Origin: Apophysomyces variabilis
Lineage: Eukaryota; Mucoromycota; Mucoromycetes; Mucorales; Mucoraceae
Direction: 5' to 3'
Assembly (NCBI GenBank): GCA_002749535.1
Contig: MZZL01000041.1
Coordinates: forward strand, 159,404-223,403
DNA length: 64,000 nucleotides
Shown: positions 46,039 to 57,489 of the stretch, piece by piece
How positions within the stretch are numbered: the first letter of the stretch is position 1
Layout of the letters: each line of letters starts with the position of its first letter
Translations under genes and position numbers: made by a program
Notes under the pieces: model-generated
The model's database searches: none
The model's input: the letters and a program-made list of their open reading frames with translations, nothing else
Told to the model about the DNA's origin: nothing

Positions 46039-47233
46039 ATGACAAGTTTGGCTGAACTGCGCCAAAGGTTGTTACATCCTTATTATGTACTTCATGCTGT
46101 CTACGGCACCTTCTACATCGTCACACGATGCTATAACCAATTAACCGGTACCACTGCCTTGAGTGTAATGCTGTGCCTCCTTGCATCGCTTTTCTTTTCT
46201 TTATGAGTCCGCCCCTAAACTAGAACACCAAACGCCTCATGCAACTTCTAGGAAAACGATCTCAAGGCCTATTCCATGTTGATGGGCTTATCTGCCTGGA
46301 AAGCCTTGATGGCCTCGACAGCCGAAGAACTGGCTAGCGTCATTATCCTTTACACCAAATTTTTCTCGCTCTGCTACTTGTATATTCATAGTAACATGTA
46401 TTGGGTGATTTTCTATACGATAGGTTGGATATGTAGGTCCTTATTTCCTTGCTCAAAATAGTCCCATTCATGAAAGTTCATCGATGGAAAATATTCATAG
46501 TCTTATCCACCCTTTATCCCCAACCCTGGTATCGTGGACCGAGCAACATCGTCGAATTGAGTGAAGACAGTTTTCGGTCGAAAGTTCTCAGGAAGAGAAG
46601 AGGCAAGTCAGCGCGAAAGATCGATGAAATCAAGGGACCAAGAATTGTTGAGGTAAAAAGCGACGAGGAAACAACCACCGAAGATGAGGCAGACAATGGG
46701 CCAAAATATTGGATCGTGATGTTGTACGCAAATTGGTCGGTCAGTTGCCTCAATTTTGAAGGCGTCCTTGCAAAGCTATCCATCAAGTATCATGCAGACC
46801 ATATCAAATTTGGTAATAGAATCGAAAATAAACAAGTTCAGCCTAGTTCTTCTCACTAAAGATTACTTCGGTTCTCTTTTTTTTTTCTTTTTCTAGCAAA
46901 ACTGGATGTCGATGTGTTCCCCGATATTGCTCAGGAGTATGCCGTGAGCAGGGACCCAGCCTCTTTTGACCTGCCTACTTTGCTTCTTTTCCAAAATGGT
47001 ACAGAGATTCGCCGTTTACCTGAACTTACAGCGGCTAAAACCGGGGGCGGAGAAACATCGAAGAAAGATGCCGCCAAAGATACCATTACCAGACTTGGAT
47101 GGAGTAAAAAACCGGTAAGAGCGTCATACTATACAACTCGGTCATAGATCTATTGAAACCTAACTTGACATTATCTTAGACAACCGTTATAAAGGCATTC
47201 CAGTTGGATGACATTATCGCTGATAAACGCTAG
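46039..47233 (+). CDS. TMX2-type thioredoxin-related transmembrane protein, 301 aa
   Basis: Five exons: 46039-46164, 46252-46423, 46477-46812, 46897-47114, 47180-47233 (906 nt, in frame, GT-AG). MTSLAELRQRLLHPYYVLHA opens the protein; the longer upstream frame is unsupported. Hydrophobic helices lie at about 15-40 and 55-100 (LASVIILYTKFFSLCYLYIH; MYWVIFYTIVHRWKIFIVLS), followed by LYPQPWYRGPSNIVELSED, the membrane-exit motif of TMX2. The thioredoxin fold follows: YWIVMLYANWSVSCLNFEGV, KLDVDVFPDIAQEYAVSRDP and LPTLLLFQNGTEIRRLPEL. The active site is S-V-S-C rather than C-X-X-C, as in animal TMX2 (SNDC), so classic dithiol oxidoreduction is unlikely. It is expected in the ER or mitochondria-associated membrane. 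The 46424-46476 intron is the least certain junction. Confidence 0.84.
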
Positions 47234-47894
47234 ATTTAATAATACGTTTAAAAAAGTTCTAAGCATCACTTTTATCGTTGTGCCTTGGATCAAATGTGTA
47301 ATAAGAGGAAACTGATTTTCTTAGGATAATTGTAAGAGAATATGGAAAGGAAACGTACAAGAAAATAATTTAGAAGAATTGACATCGTAAGAGAAAGAAA
47401 AAGGGAGGACACAAAAGAAGTTAATGAAAACCTAAGAAAAGTGGGTTTCATGAGCTATAATAGAATAAAAACGTGGGACAAGTAAAAGAGAGAAGGAGTT
47501 TTATACACCAACAAAGAAGACATGAGGGAGCCCATGTCGGATAGAAAGTGAGAAATTAAAAAAGGGTAATAAAAAGAAGAAGGGGGCGCTATGTGCGTTT
47601 GGTGCGTTTCCGTCTCTAAGTACAAAATAAAAGCAGAAAGAGAGAGAGAGAGAGATTATTAGTGGAGAATTACTACGTTAAGTTTGAAGAAATATTAAAA
47701 AGGGGGAACAGAGATGATATCTTGACGAAAATGGGGAAAAGTAAAAAGAGAATTGAAGCAAAAAAAAATTTAAGCAGATGCACATCTAAAAGCTGTACAT
47801 CTTTTCCATGGCTTGCCGTTGCAAAACACCATGTTGAAATCTATAACAACGCAGGTTAATAACATGCAGTCTATGTCTTTGGTTGCAACAGTCT
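47234..47894. other. Convergent 3' flanks, purine-rich
   Basis: Between the TMX2-type gene (plus) and the bHLH gene (minus). A-rich sequence with an (AG)n run at 47638-47655; frames here are low-complexity Lys/Arg and not genes. Confidence 0.55.
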
Positions 47895-49171
47895 TTACTT
47901 CTTCAAGCCTTCGTTTTCTTGGACTAGTCTTTCCACTTCGGAAAGTAACTCTTTCTGCATGTTCTTTAGATGTTGGATTTGCTGCACAGCTAAATTGGGA
48001 CAATAGGATCAGTGTTCTCCATAACAAAAACTATAGGAAATGACTTACTTCGTGTAAGTAGCGCTGCCTTGCTCATCTTCTTGTTATTACAGCCTGGAAG
48101 ATGTTTTCTCAACTCATCAAATCCATCCTTAATCTGAGCTCGGCGCTTCTGCTCTGATTGAATGTGGATTTGCCGACGAAGTTCTGCGCTTGTGGGGCCG
48201 CGTCTAATTGAAGGGAAAAAGCAATAAAGGAATTAGAATACTCGGGTCTATTTGTAGGATATGATTAAGCTGTTCTTACGGATCCTTTTCATCGTCTTCA
48301 TCCATATCGTCATCCGACTCGCTTCTGTCGTCCTCCAAACTCTTCTTCTTCTTAGCGCCTTCATCAAAGGACTCCATACTGCTTTCAGTAGAAGTGCTGC
48401 TACTCTTCATAGGTGATGGTCTCTTGCGCTTATTGCGCTTGGCGTCAATTCTTTTTTCGTATGACTCCTTGGAATACTCCAGAAATTCAGTATGATAGAA
48501 CTCCATAGGTACTGAATTGGCACGTGCGATGGTCTCTTTGACACGTTCTGTGGTCGAATTGGAGAAAGTAGAAGACGGAACAAGTGGAGTCATGATTTGT
48601 GAAGGTGGAGCATCTGTTGCCTGAGTAGTAAGTATTTGGGCTGAGAAACTAGCGGATGGATCGGAAGCAGTAGCAGTAGCAGTTGTGGCAGGAGGTGTCT
48701 GGGGTGAGGAGGAAGAGATCGAATCGGGACTTCCCGGATTTCTTTGGTCAGGGAAATAACCAAAACGTGCCATAGGGTACGCAACAGGGACTACTGGGTA
48801 ATTTAAAGGGAAGGCATAGTCTAAGGGAATATAAAGGTAAAAATAACTTAGAGACAAACGTTCGCTCCTTAATTCGAATTTAGCGTTAGGTCATCCATCA
48901 TTGTCCAATCATCCATCATAGATTATATGAGAATGAAACACCGACTGCATAAGCTCGGAGAGAGGACCCAACTATTATTACCATTATTTTATTTTTATTT
49001 TTTTTTACCTGTATAAGTGGTGTATTGCTGTTGGGCAGTACAATCTTCGTATGCCATTGAAGTAGGTGTTGAGGAATTTTGTTTTTGAACCATGGAGGGA
49101 CTGATATTCATCATGGTCGTATAGTCAGCTACGTATTGATTGGTAGAATTGTTTAGAACGATTTCGCTCAT
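47895..49171 (-). CDS. bHLH-zip transcription factor, 317 aa
   Basis: Four exons on the minus strand: 49171-49009, 48820-48280, 48203-48049, 47989-47895 (954 nt; introns 188, 76 and 59 nt, all GT-AG and in frame). The N-terminal two thirds are Ser/Thr/Gln/Pro-rich (YADYTTMMNIS-like and SPQTPPATTATATASDPS), probably an activation region, followed by a basic stretch and an acidic run (DDDMDEDDEKDP). The bHLH spans about 238-290: ELRRQIHIQSEQKRRAQIKD (basic region with the E-box-reading Glu and Arg), GFDELRKHLPGCNNKKMSKA and TVQQIQHLKN. A short leucine zipper ends the protein (MQKELLSEVERLVQENEGLK). It resembles the MLX/INO4-like class. The 163-nt first exon and long first intron are normal. Target genes unknown. 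Confidence 0.88.
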
Positions 49172-51008
49172 GTTCGTTCAGAAAAGATAGAGAGAAAAGA
49201 CTGAGAATAGGATAAAAAGGAAGAAAAAGGCTGACTAAATCTTCGTTCGTTATTGTCAAACTGAGTAGGTTAGAAAAGGAAAGTGTATGAGGTATAAGGA
49301 AGGTATGTGTGAGTAGATCTAGTTTGACGGAGAGAAGTAAGGAATGACCGGTGAGTGTATGTTTGAAGGAAGGGGAAGAGAATTGAAGAAGAAAAAAAAA
49401 CTGCGACCAGCCTATTTTTCTTCTTTTTTTTTGTTTGGCCTTTGTGCAACAAAACTATAGACTCGCTATTGGCACGCTCGGTTCGGCTAGTTTGCACCCC
49501 TTATTTGGATATTTACAGACATACAAGGTTTTCCTCATCTCATCGACCATTATCTTATATAAGAACATAGAAGCTCTTCTACATCCATTAAATATTGTAT
49601 AATGAACTTATAAGTAAATTTCGGGACTCCTAATAAAACAATCCTAAAAACCAGTAATCACTCTATCGCCTCGAAATCATTCCATATATACTGCAGATAC
49701 CATGGATCCCACGCATGCCCTCAGTAGAAGAGTGGCTGCTATATAGGCCTCCCCTTTATTCAGTATGTATCTATTCTCCAAACAAGGGGAAAAGAGTGCT
49801 ATACTAGTTAAGGGGATCAGTTCACACTTTGTACATCCCAAGCTTTGTGTGTCCGTACCCAGACCAAAACGCCCGAGCAGTGGGCTGAAGCAGGGCAAGG
49901 TGTTTTATATGCATTCTGCCCCCGCTTTTTTTCTTAAAGTGCTTTTGCCGAAGAGAATGAAGTTGTTAAGCTACCACGGAGCCAACGGCATGCACCGCTG
50001 ATGGCATTCGTCAAGAATGCAGTGGGCACAGCCCCCTCCTTTATACTGTCAATACCCAGCCTTGCTAGTGCCTCTCACTCTTTCCCGTACATGCTTCAGA
50101 ATTGCTTGTTGCCCAGATATTCTAGGCAACCACATATCAACTTTGCCTCAATTGCAGTAAAGGCGTCTTTGATTGTCTCATGCGTACCGCGTCCGTACTT
50201 ATCCCTTGCAATGACGACAGCTGACACTACAACCATGATTGCCTAGCGTCGCATATACGATCGCGTTCTTGATTGTTGCGGATACAGTCGTTCTACCCGT
50301 TCAGTCGTTTTTTCACTGTCCCCACTTGGAACGTAGAATGCTTTCAATATTAGCGCTTTTTGGACTTCTAGTTCCTTCCTCCTTTTCTCTAGTTGCGGGA
50401 CACATGGCTCATATGCACAGCTAGATTAGAGAGCTTATGTTGCATTGATTCCTTCGGGGACCGGATGGATTAAATAAGGATGTCTGCATTAACGCAAGAG
50501 GATCGTTTCCCGATGAATATGTCCCGGAAAAGTGAAGTTCGCTTTATGGTATAGGGCCATCGCTACCAAGAATATGTGATCTGGAGCATGAAAATTGTTT
50601 AATAAATAGAACTTTTTAAACATGGATTCAAATTATTGTCGTCTCTAGCACCACGTTACTAATTGATCAAAGTCTAGTGATGGTAAGTTAGACTTAATCA
50701 TTATCGTAAATGCTGGTAAACAAAGGTACAGTAGTTGGACCCTCCAAAAAGAAACACGAGGAAAAACGCCAGCGCTTCCATGCATTTCGAAACTCTACGT
50801 GTCTTCTGTCCTTGTTACATTGTTGTACAATATATAGATAGATATATACGCACGGCATTCATCATCCATAAACGGCTTCGGTCTACTTGCGGTTGCAAAG
50901 TCAGAAGAATGACTCGGGATATCGGATAGCCCGTTGTTGAGAGCGACAGGAAATTGCACAGCTGCAAGGCAACAATCACGCGCTGTGGATGGACCAATGG
51001 AACAGGCG
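49172..51008. other. bHLH promoter and intergenic region
   Basis: Upstream of the bHLH gene is a pyrimidine/purine-biased leader (49172-49500). Further along, a decayed minus-strand coding stretch is listed separately. Nothing else is supported. Confidence 0.4.
49800..50430 (-). pseudogene. Unrecognised decayed coding stretch
   Basis: The region is GC-richer than its surroundings. On the minus strand it reads as protein-like sequence broken by stops: CAYEPCVPQLEKRRKELEVQ, then TERVERLYPQQSRTRSYMRR, stop, MVVVSAVVIARDKYGRGTHE, TIKDAFTAIEAKLICGCLEY, and after two more stops ARLGIDSIKEGAVPTAFLTN. I do not recognise a family. It is likely an old mobile-element or gene remnant; chance is possible. 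Confidence 0.35.
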
Positions 51009-51829
51009 CTATGCAATGTAGGGTATCGAACTTATTTCAAGTAATTGATCAAAATGACGCATCGTCTCTTCCGCATCTTCATCATCCACAGACAATCCTC
51101 CTTCGGATAATGCATCTCCCACGGTATCCGCTGTGTCTGGTAATTTCGCAATAGCGTCAGCAGTGACGCTGCTTCGTCGTCTTTTCTTCCCCCTCGTTAA
51201 TAATGTTCTTTCCGTTCTCTGTCCTGGAATTCGTTCATAACAGGGATGCTGCTGGACAAGGTTCGCATAGTATTGTTGAAGGATAGGTCCAGAGCTTGCT
51301 AGCCGCCAATCTATGAGCGTCAGGAACTCTAATTCAAGTGTGTTCAGTTCCTGCGTGGATATACCCCCCACTTTCGCGTAGTGAGAATTGGTGCAATAGG
51401 AGTCACAGAGCGCTTTAGAAGACACCGTAACGGCTGTTATGAGGAAGCGATGAACGGTAAGAGAAGATATAGTAAACTGAGGGTGTAGCTCGCAGACGCG
51501 ATCGATGTAAATGAGAAGGATCAGAAGACATGACTTTTCCAGCGACGTGTATTTAACAATACGCCGCAGATAATCACCGAGCGTGATGTTGTTTGGGGCG
51601 GTTCGCGAATGAAAACGGGTTAGATTGGAAGGCGTAAGAGGAATAAGGTCGTTATGAGATATCAGTCTACCCAGCATATCCGCTAATCCTTACTGTTAGG
51701 TCTCAGTAAAGTCGTTGTAAGGGCATCTTTACCTATCATATGTGTCAAATAGTTGATATCTACAGCATAAAAGTACTCGGGCACTTGAATACGGTGATTG
51801 CTTGCTGGTGGTGAGGACTGATTTTCCAT
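51009..51829 (-). CDS. Pho80-type cyclin, 256 aa
   Basis: Two exons, 51829-51733 and 51682-51009; the 50-nt intron (GTAAAG...TTAG) joins HMI to ADMLGRL in frame (771 nt). The cyclin box of the Pho80/PCL family is clear: DMLGRLISHNDLIPLTPSNL, FHSRTAPNNITLGDYLRRIV, LLILLIYIDRVCE, LTVHRFLITAVTVSSKALCD, SYCTNSHYAKVGGISTQELN and LELEFLTLIDWRL. A Lys/Arg-rich nuclear-localisation-like patch (TRGKKRRRSSV) and an acidic tail follow. Family members bind a Pho85-type CDK and act in phosphate or nutrient signalling; the exact subfamily is not resolved. Confidence 0.9.
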
Positions 51830-53295
51830 GGCATAAAAGTGGTGTATCCGACGAAGGGGTGAGGTAAAGAAATAAATGAACGGATTGACTTGAAGAATGT
51901 TCAGACAAGAAATGGATGGCTTCGCTGCGATTCTTTCCCCTGTTGTAAGTGACTTGCAAGCCGCCGCTTAAAAAAGTATTTTGCACCAGCGAATGGAACA
52001 AAGTTTCTCGCTGCTGAAAGCGCCAGACCAATCTTTCTCTCGCTTCTAAAAAACACTGATTGCTTTTACTGATTACATACAAGACGAAGATACTTCTTTT
52101 TGTGTAAAATGACAATTTCATTTCATTCAATGTTGATAGGACTGGGGATGGATCGGATAAGCAGGCAGAGTCACCTACCATACCACCTTGATTAAATATT
52201 GGCATGAAAAGACTGGGCATGCAGATGATCCGTTCGTGTGTCCCGCACACTTTAGCTTATGAGATCCATCCAGAAAAGCTGATGCAGGAAAAGCTTCATC
52301 AAAAGCCCGTGAAACGTCACTTCTGCAAATAAGACGCAAGGAAGCCGTCTAAAGATGGAGTAATGAATGTTATAGACGGCAAACAGTGTAGCAAATAGAA
52401 ATGCTATCTAACGTAGCTATTGAAGAAATGCAGATGGCCCAAGGAGTTCACGCTGATATGGTGCATATTGACTTAAAACCATAAAAACTTTTTTATTTTG
52501 TCAAAATATGAGCTCTTATAAACTTCGAACCCATATAAGGAAATGCCTATTTGGAATCTCGACTTTTTTCCTTATTGCACCCTAGGATCCGCATGACAAA
52601 CCTCATAGTAGGTTTTATTGGCTGTTTGAACAGGATGGCTAATCATCGCAATCGACGCGTCGGTGTGATCGGATATTTGAGACTTGTGAACTTTTGAACC
52701 TCTTTATTCGCAAGTTTGCCCATCATCTGTCTTGCTGTACGCTTCTGTGTATTTCCAGCAGCGTTTATAAAAAGCGAACTGTTGTTGTGAGCGAAGCTTC
52801 TCAGTCATCTGTCGTTGTACTTGTAGTTGTGACACGAGTTGTAGTAGCATATGATCCTGCTTGAAACCCTGGTCAGCGCATTATATCTATCCATTGATGC
52901 TCTAGGTGTTCTTGACGTCGGGTTGACTTGAGCAAAGGAAGATCTGAGGAAATTTCGTATATTGAAATAACTTATACAGATCATAGTACCTGTGTTTGGA
53001 GAAATTTCTCGAAATCCGCAAAAGTAAAGAAAAAAAATCGCAGCATACATCCATCCGTAGAGACTCCTCTAGCCTAACAAGAAAGTCTCCGCTTGTTGTT
53101 AGGTCAATAGCTAAAACCAATCGTGCATAACCTACAGTAGATTCGCCTGATTGCTATAACTGAAATCAGCGAGAGTTTAAAAATTCTCTGCGTCGACACT
53201 TTAGCATAACTTGACACTGATAACGAGCTCTTTACTATCTAGTTTGGACTCTCTCTTTCTGTTAGAATATTTCCAATCTCAACCTGCTACTCTCA
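51830..53295. other. Intergenic upstream of the cyclin gene
   Basis: No supported gene; minus frames at 51729-52250 and 52805-53120 lack motifs and overlap the cyclin leader. Confidence 0.45.
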
Positions 53296-53412
53296 CAGCT
53301 CCCCTCTTGCTTTTTTCTTGTGTTGCTGCGCCATGGTATTTATTTTCATCTCCATAATTAATCTATCCGGAGCAGACAAAGCGAAACCCCCACACTGTGC
53401 TCAATCAGGACG
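53296..53412 (+). mobile_element. LINE 3' UTR fragment, third copy
   Basis: The pyrimidine tract, TTTATTTTCATCTCC, AATCTATCCGGAGCAGACA, CACTGTGCTCAATCAGGACG and TAAAACAAATG follow the same order as the 3' ends of the LINE copies at 8.9-9.1 kb and 33.0-33.2 kb. No coding part and no clear target-site duplication were found; the left edge is approximate. Confidence 0.5.
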
Positions 53413-53583
53413 TAAAACAAATGCACATTCTATGTGCATTACGTTTATCATCTATGAATAAATGCAATAAGTGTCCATTATATGGCTACATAATACAATA
53501 TTGGCTACATGGCACAGAAAATAGGACAGGTCTTGAAAGGATACATGCTTCGCATACTGTCCAGCCCATGGATGGAAAACTAT

Positions 53584-53722
53584 GTACCGGATTTTTCCTT
53601 TGGTTTAGCGTGCAAAGAGAAAACTTTTGGCATGCAAAATAAAAAGGTGTGTGCACGCGAACCATGTTTGTGCCACGCGCAGATATATTTTTCGTGTGCG
53701 CACATTGTTTTATTCAGGCTGA
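53584..53722 (+). repeat. Dispersed repeat, arm 1 of an inverted pair
   Basis: GTACCGGATTTTTCCTTTG, TTTAGCGTGCAAA and ACCATGTTTGTGCCACGCGC then AGATATATTTTTCGTG recur in inverted orientation at 54821-54964. The two arms are about 1.1 kb apart; the second has a short extra segment (about 20 nt). Confidence 0.75.
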
Positions 53723-53937
53723 AGCATTTTATTGGTAGTATCCAAACATCGTTTGCAACGAATGTTGATTTATCTCAACCGCTCATGTTAAAACGATTAT
53801 CCATCTGATACCATATTTCCCTATTTATTCGATAGAAAAAAAAAATAAGGACCATATGGTGCTAAAGGAATAACTGTATCATTTGAAAAGAAAGAACGAG
53901 CGAAGAAGAAAAGAAAAGAAAAGAGAAAGAAACGGAA

Positions 53938-53958
53938 GGGGAAGGGGAAGGGGGAGGG
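53938..53958 (+). other. G-quadruplex motif in a polypurine tract
   Basis: Four G-runs (4, 4, 5 and 3 G) separated by 1-2 A lie within a roughly 75-nt all-purine tract (about 53885-53959). This fits a strict G4 motif with very short loops. Confidence 0.7.
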
Positions 53959-54820
53959 ACAGTCTCTGGATCCACTATCCTCGGATAATCGTGTTAGGTG
54001 ATCGGCCTACGGCAACCACTAAAAGAACACATGAACCATCCATAAATCAATTTGTCGTATAACACTGTGCATGGGGCTGTTTCACACGTCGCTGCTATCC
54101 ATAAACCATCTATAAACCATCCACAAATTATTTTGTCGCATAGCCCCGTTTTTTTTTATATCACACACAAGCTTTTTAGGACACGGTACAGTTCACTGCA
54201 GATCGAACTAGGCGCATTTTTTTTAAAATTATTGGCGCATTGTAACTGTTAATGCACCGCTTGCCTGCTGTGCTGTCGGCTGAGGGTAGAGAACGGCAGC
54301 AAAGGGGCACACGTTTGATGATGGCATGTCGCATCGTTTCATTCGTTTTAATCGTATCCTTGTTTTTCTTTTTCGTCTCTTTATATTATGGTTTCTTGCA
54401 ATGAAAAATCACACGAAATCGGTGCAACGGTACTGTCAAAAAAGTGCAATCTTCTTCTAATACTATACAGTCTTGGTTTTTATTGTTATGTCGAAGTTTG
54501 GCTTTGTAGGTAGTATTTCTACTAATTCAGTTGATATTGCAGACCCGACCATATACATTCCTATTTTAGGATACAAGGGACTTGTTTTGTGTTAACCAAC
54601 GTATCAACTCTTCATGGCTAATGTCATACGAGAATTCACTATAAAGCACGGATGAAAGCATTTGTATTACTCTTGCCACCATTTTTCTGTCCAATGAGCA
54701 GTTATGTTCTAATATGAACGCTGTTCTTGGACACGAATTATGCGAGTTTGGTGATATTGTACTACTGATGCTGGAGATGGAACATGCGCCTTACCTCCCA
54801 TATTGCGCTAAATGTACTTG

Positions 54821-54964
54821 AGCTGAAAAGAACCAAATGAATATGGTCTGCGCGCACGAAAAATATATCTGCGCGTGGCACAAACATGGTTTGCGTGCGC
54901 CACCAGTTGTTCGCGCGCACACAACTTTTTATTTTGCACGCTAAATCAAAGGAAAAATCCGGTA
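54821..54964 (-). repeat. Dispersed repeat, arm 2 of an inverted pair
   Basis: Reverse complement of the 53.6-53.7 kb arm. It abuts and slightly overlaps the 179-bp repeat that begins at 54962, so the two repeat modules are joined here (in the minus reading GNKV runs into PDFSFDLACK). Confidence 0.75.
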
Positions 54965-55140
54965 CTTTATTTCCAAAAATTAAAGTCCCATCTAGCAAAT
55001 TCAGTTGGCACATTTTGGAAACTGGGCTTGACGCTAACAAATTACATTAATTGTCGTGTTATAAGAGTTGGAATTGACCAATGTTTACATACCTGTCATA
55101 AAACTGACGACGCCATACCCATCTCCCCGCCAAGTGAATG
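54962..55140 (-). repeat. 179-bp dispersed repeat, copy 2 (other copy at 39260-39438)
   Basis: Same length and orientation as copy 1; the intron-like segment (GTATGT...GTTAG on the minus strand) is fully conserved between the copies, and most differences fall in the flanking exon-like part. Confidence 0.7.
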
Positions 55141-57489
55141 CCAGATGCATATATAAATTTCAATTGGTGAGTAATAGAAGAAAAGTAACAATAGTATTCA
55201 ATGACACTTACTAAATACCGGGCGTAAAAGCCCTATCCACTTGACTCGTGGATCCTTTTCTGCCTTTTCGCTTGCTGCCTCTCAGATCGCCTTAAAGGAG
55301 CTCGGGACGATTCTGGTCTTTCTTCTTCTCGTCGGCTGATTCGTCTGCGAGACCTGGGTGGTTCAACCATAGTCTCGGTTTGGCTGGCTGTTGTTCGACG
55401 TCGTGCAGTTGGAGTTATCATGTTCTCTTAATTTTTATAGAATACCTATTGTCTGCTACAGTCTTCTACAGTCTTCTTCTTTCATATGATCTGAAAGTTC
55501 GTCTGCATCACGCCCGGTAAAAGACTATCTTGGTATGTCTTCGAATAGAGTATGTAAAAGTTTCATCATCTTGGGGTGCATCCGAACAAAGTTTACATAG
55601 TTTATGTCATTTCCTTTTCATTGTACAACGGATTTGCATGGAATGTGACATAAATATTACACGTGTAGATATAGTTTATAACTCGGTCTACTGTTCCCAT
55701 CAATAATACCTCAATGTCTATCTTGATTCAAAAATTATGTCATGCTTACAGAAAATGGCGGGAAAAGAACGAAAACGACATGTGAAGAAAAATAAACAAG
55801 TGGGTGACATGCTTTTTATTGGCGTTTTTTCTGCTAGATAAACGGAATAATGGTTGAAACGCCCACCCAGATCATATTCACTGCAGTAAAAGTGCAAGAA
55901 TACACAAAGTACCCTTTATTGATCTTTTTGCAAGTAGGACATCTTGACAACTCGCAATGCATCTCAAGTTCTGATATTAATAAGTCAATTTCCTTATGAA
56001 ATAGGTTGTTAAGAGCATTATATATGTCATTATTCTAGCTTACAGACTCTGGATGCGTCTTATAGAGGTTTGTGGATTACTTCTTTTTTCGAGCTAAGTG
56101 AATGGCATCGAGTTTCAACCTAGCACTATCTCGTTTCTTGGGGTTATTCAGTGGTTCAAATGAGCGCAAAAATAATAATTGTGTCCGCCCGGGCTAGATC
56201 AATGTGATAAAAATTGAGGGGGGATGGAAAAATATCGGGGAATGGCGTGAGTATCAAAGAAGCTTTTTTGCAAGGAAGAAGCGGGCGACAGTAGGCCGGA
56301 CAAGGACCCTGATGCGACGAATAGCTTTTGAGGGAGATATCGATATGTATTAGGCATATGGGTTGAATGGACGGGTTGTATTAGAGGAAATAGATCCAAC
56401 AGACTTGGCATTTAGGAAAACTTGAGCCAATCATCTCAAGAAGTGAAACGTTGTGTTGTTTAAGCCTACTAATTTCAACCTTGGCAGCAGCGGGTTCTGC
56501 TTTTGACTGTTTAACAGTGGGCATGGGGAGCGCTCAAGGATGTGGATGCACTTTTAAAATGAGGTAAAGCGGTAGTTAAGCAGAAAAAGGACGGCATTGA
56601 ATTTTTTTCTTTTTTCAATTTGTTGCGACATTTAATTCCACTGGACTGCGACTTCGATTTTCGTAGTTTGCGAAATTGTTTTTGGGAGATAGTGTATATG
56701 AAGAAACTCATGAGATCATTCTTTTCTTCTTTTATGTGTGTTACAAATAAAGGAAGATAAAGGCAATAAAGAGGAAGATTTAGAATACCAGTATGTTAAA
56801 GTCCAAGAGTTGTACTACCATAACTGGGAAAACTTAAGGAGTTTAGTCTTTCATTCTTTAAAAGAAGCAAGAGAGTGATCCGTGTCAGATTTTTGATCGT
56901 GACACAATGGGATGGGTTCGATACAGCGGCAATTGAATGACCCGCTGCGTGTGTTCGTGGGATCGTATTGACGGTCGATTGCCTTTGTTCTGACGGCTTA
57001 TTAACAGTATTTGGTTTATTCAAAAACAAATGATTTTACGTCTTTAATATGTATACATGAATATAACCGTAATAACGTTTAAGAAGATATGGCTCTCTTT
57101 CATTTTCTGGAGATGAATTATGCCGATGGGGGATAAATGAAACTCAGGTGGAAGGGAAGGTAATTCAATCTCAAGGCTAAGAAAGGCATATCATCATGGT
57201 CTAACTTGGATGTTCTTCTACTTAGCGAGGCAGATGGTGATTGGGAGAATACGCGATAGAACTCACACGCGCCGTCTCTGTCTCACACAGTTAGAACGAA
57301 GCATAGCGGACTTTGAATGGTAGAAAAATTTTATAATCGATTTTTGTTTTGTTTTTTGGCTTCCTCCCTTCTTTTTCAAACCAACGTTTCGGACATCCCT
57401 TGGCATTTCAGCAAACGTATTCTGCACCTTAACTTCTGCCAGAATCTATTGATAGCCGTCCAATCTTACCGTTTGAAAACAACAAGAAA
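55141..57489. other. Intergenic, nothing firmly supported
   Basis: A 62-codon minus frame at 55233-55421 (Arg/Ser-rich, SRRRISRREEERPESSRAPL) could be a first exon of the repeated unknown gene, but no continuation was proved. The rest (55440-57300) is AT-rich with no gene; the uS2 promoter and leader occupy the right end. Confidence 0.4.

Noticed and set aside
51729..52250. 173-codon minus frame
   Set aside because: Overlaps the cyclin first exon in another frame and has no motif.
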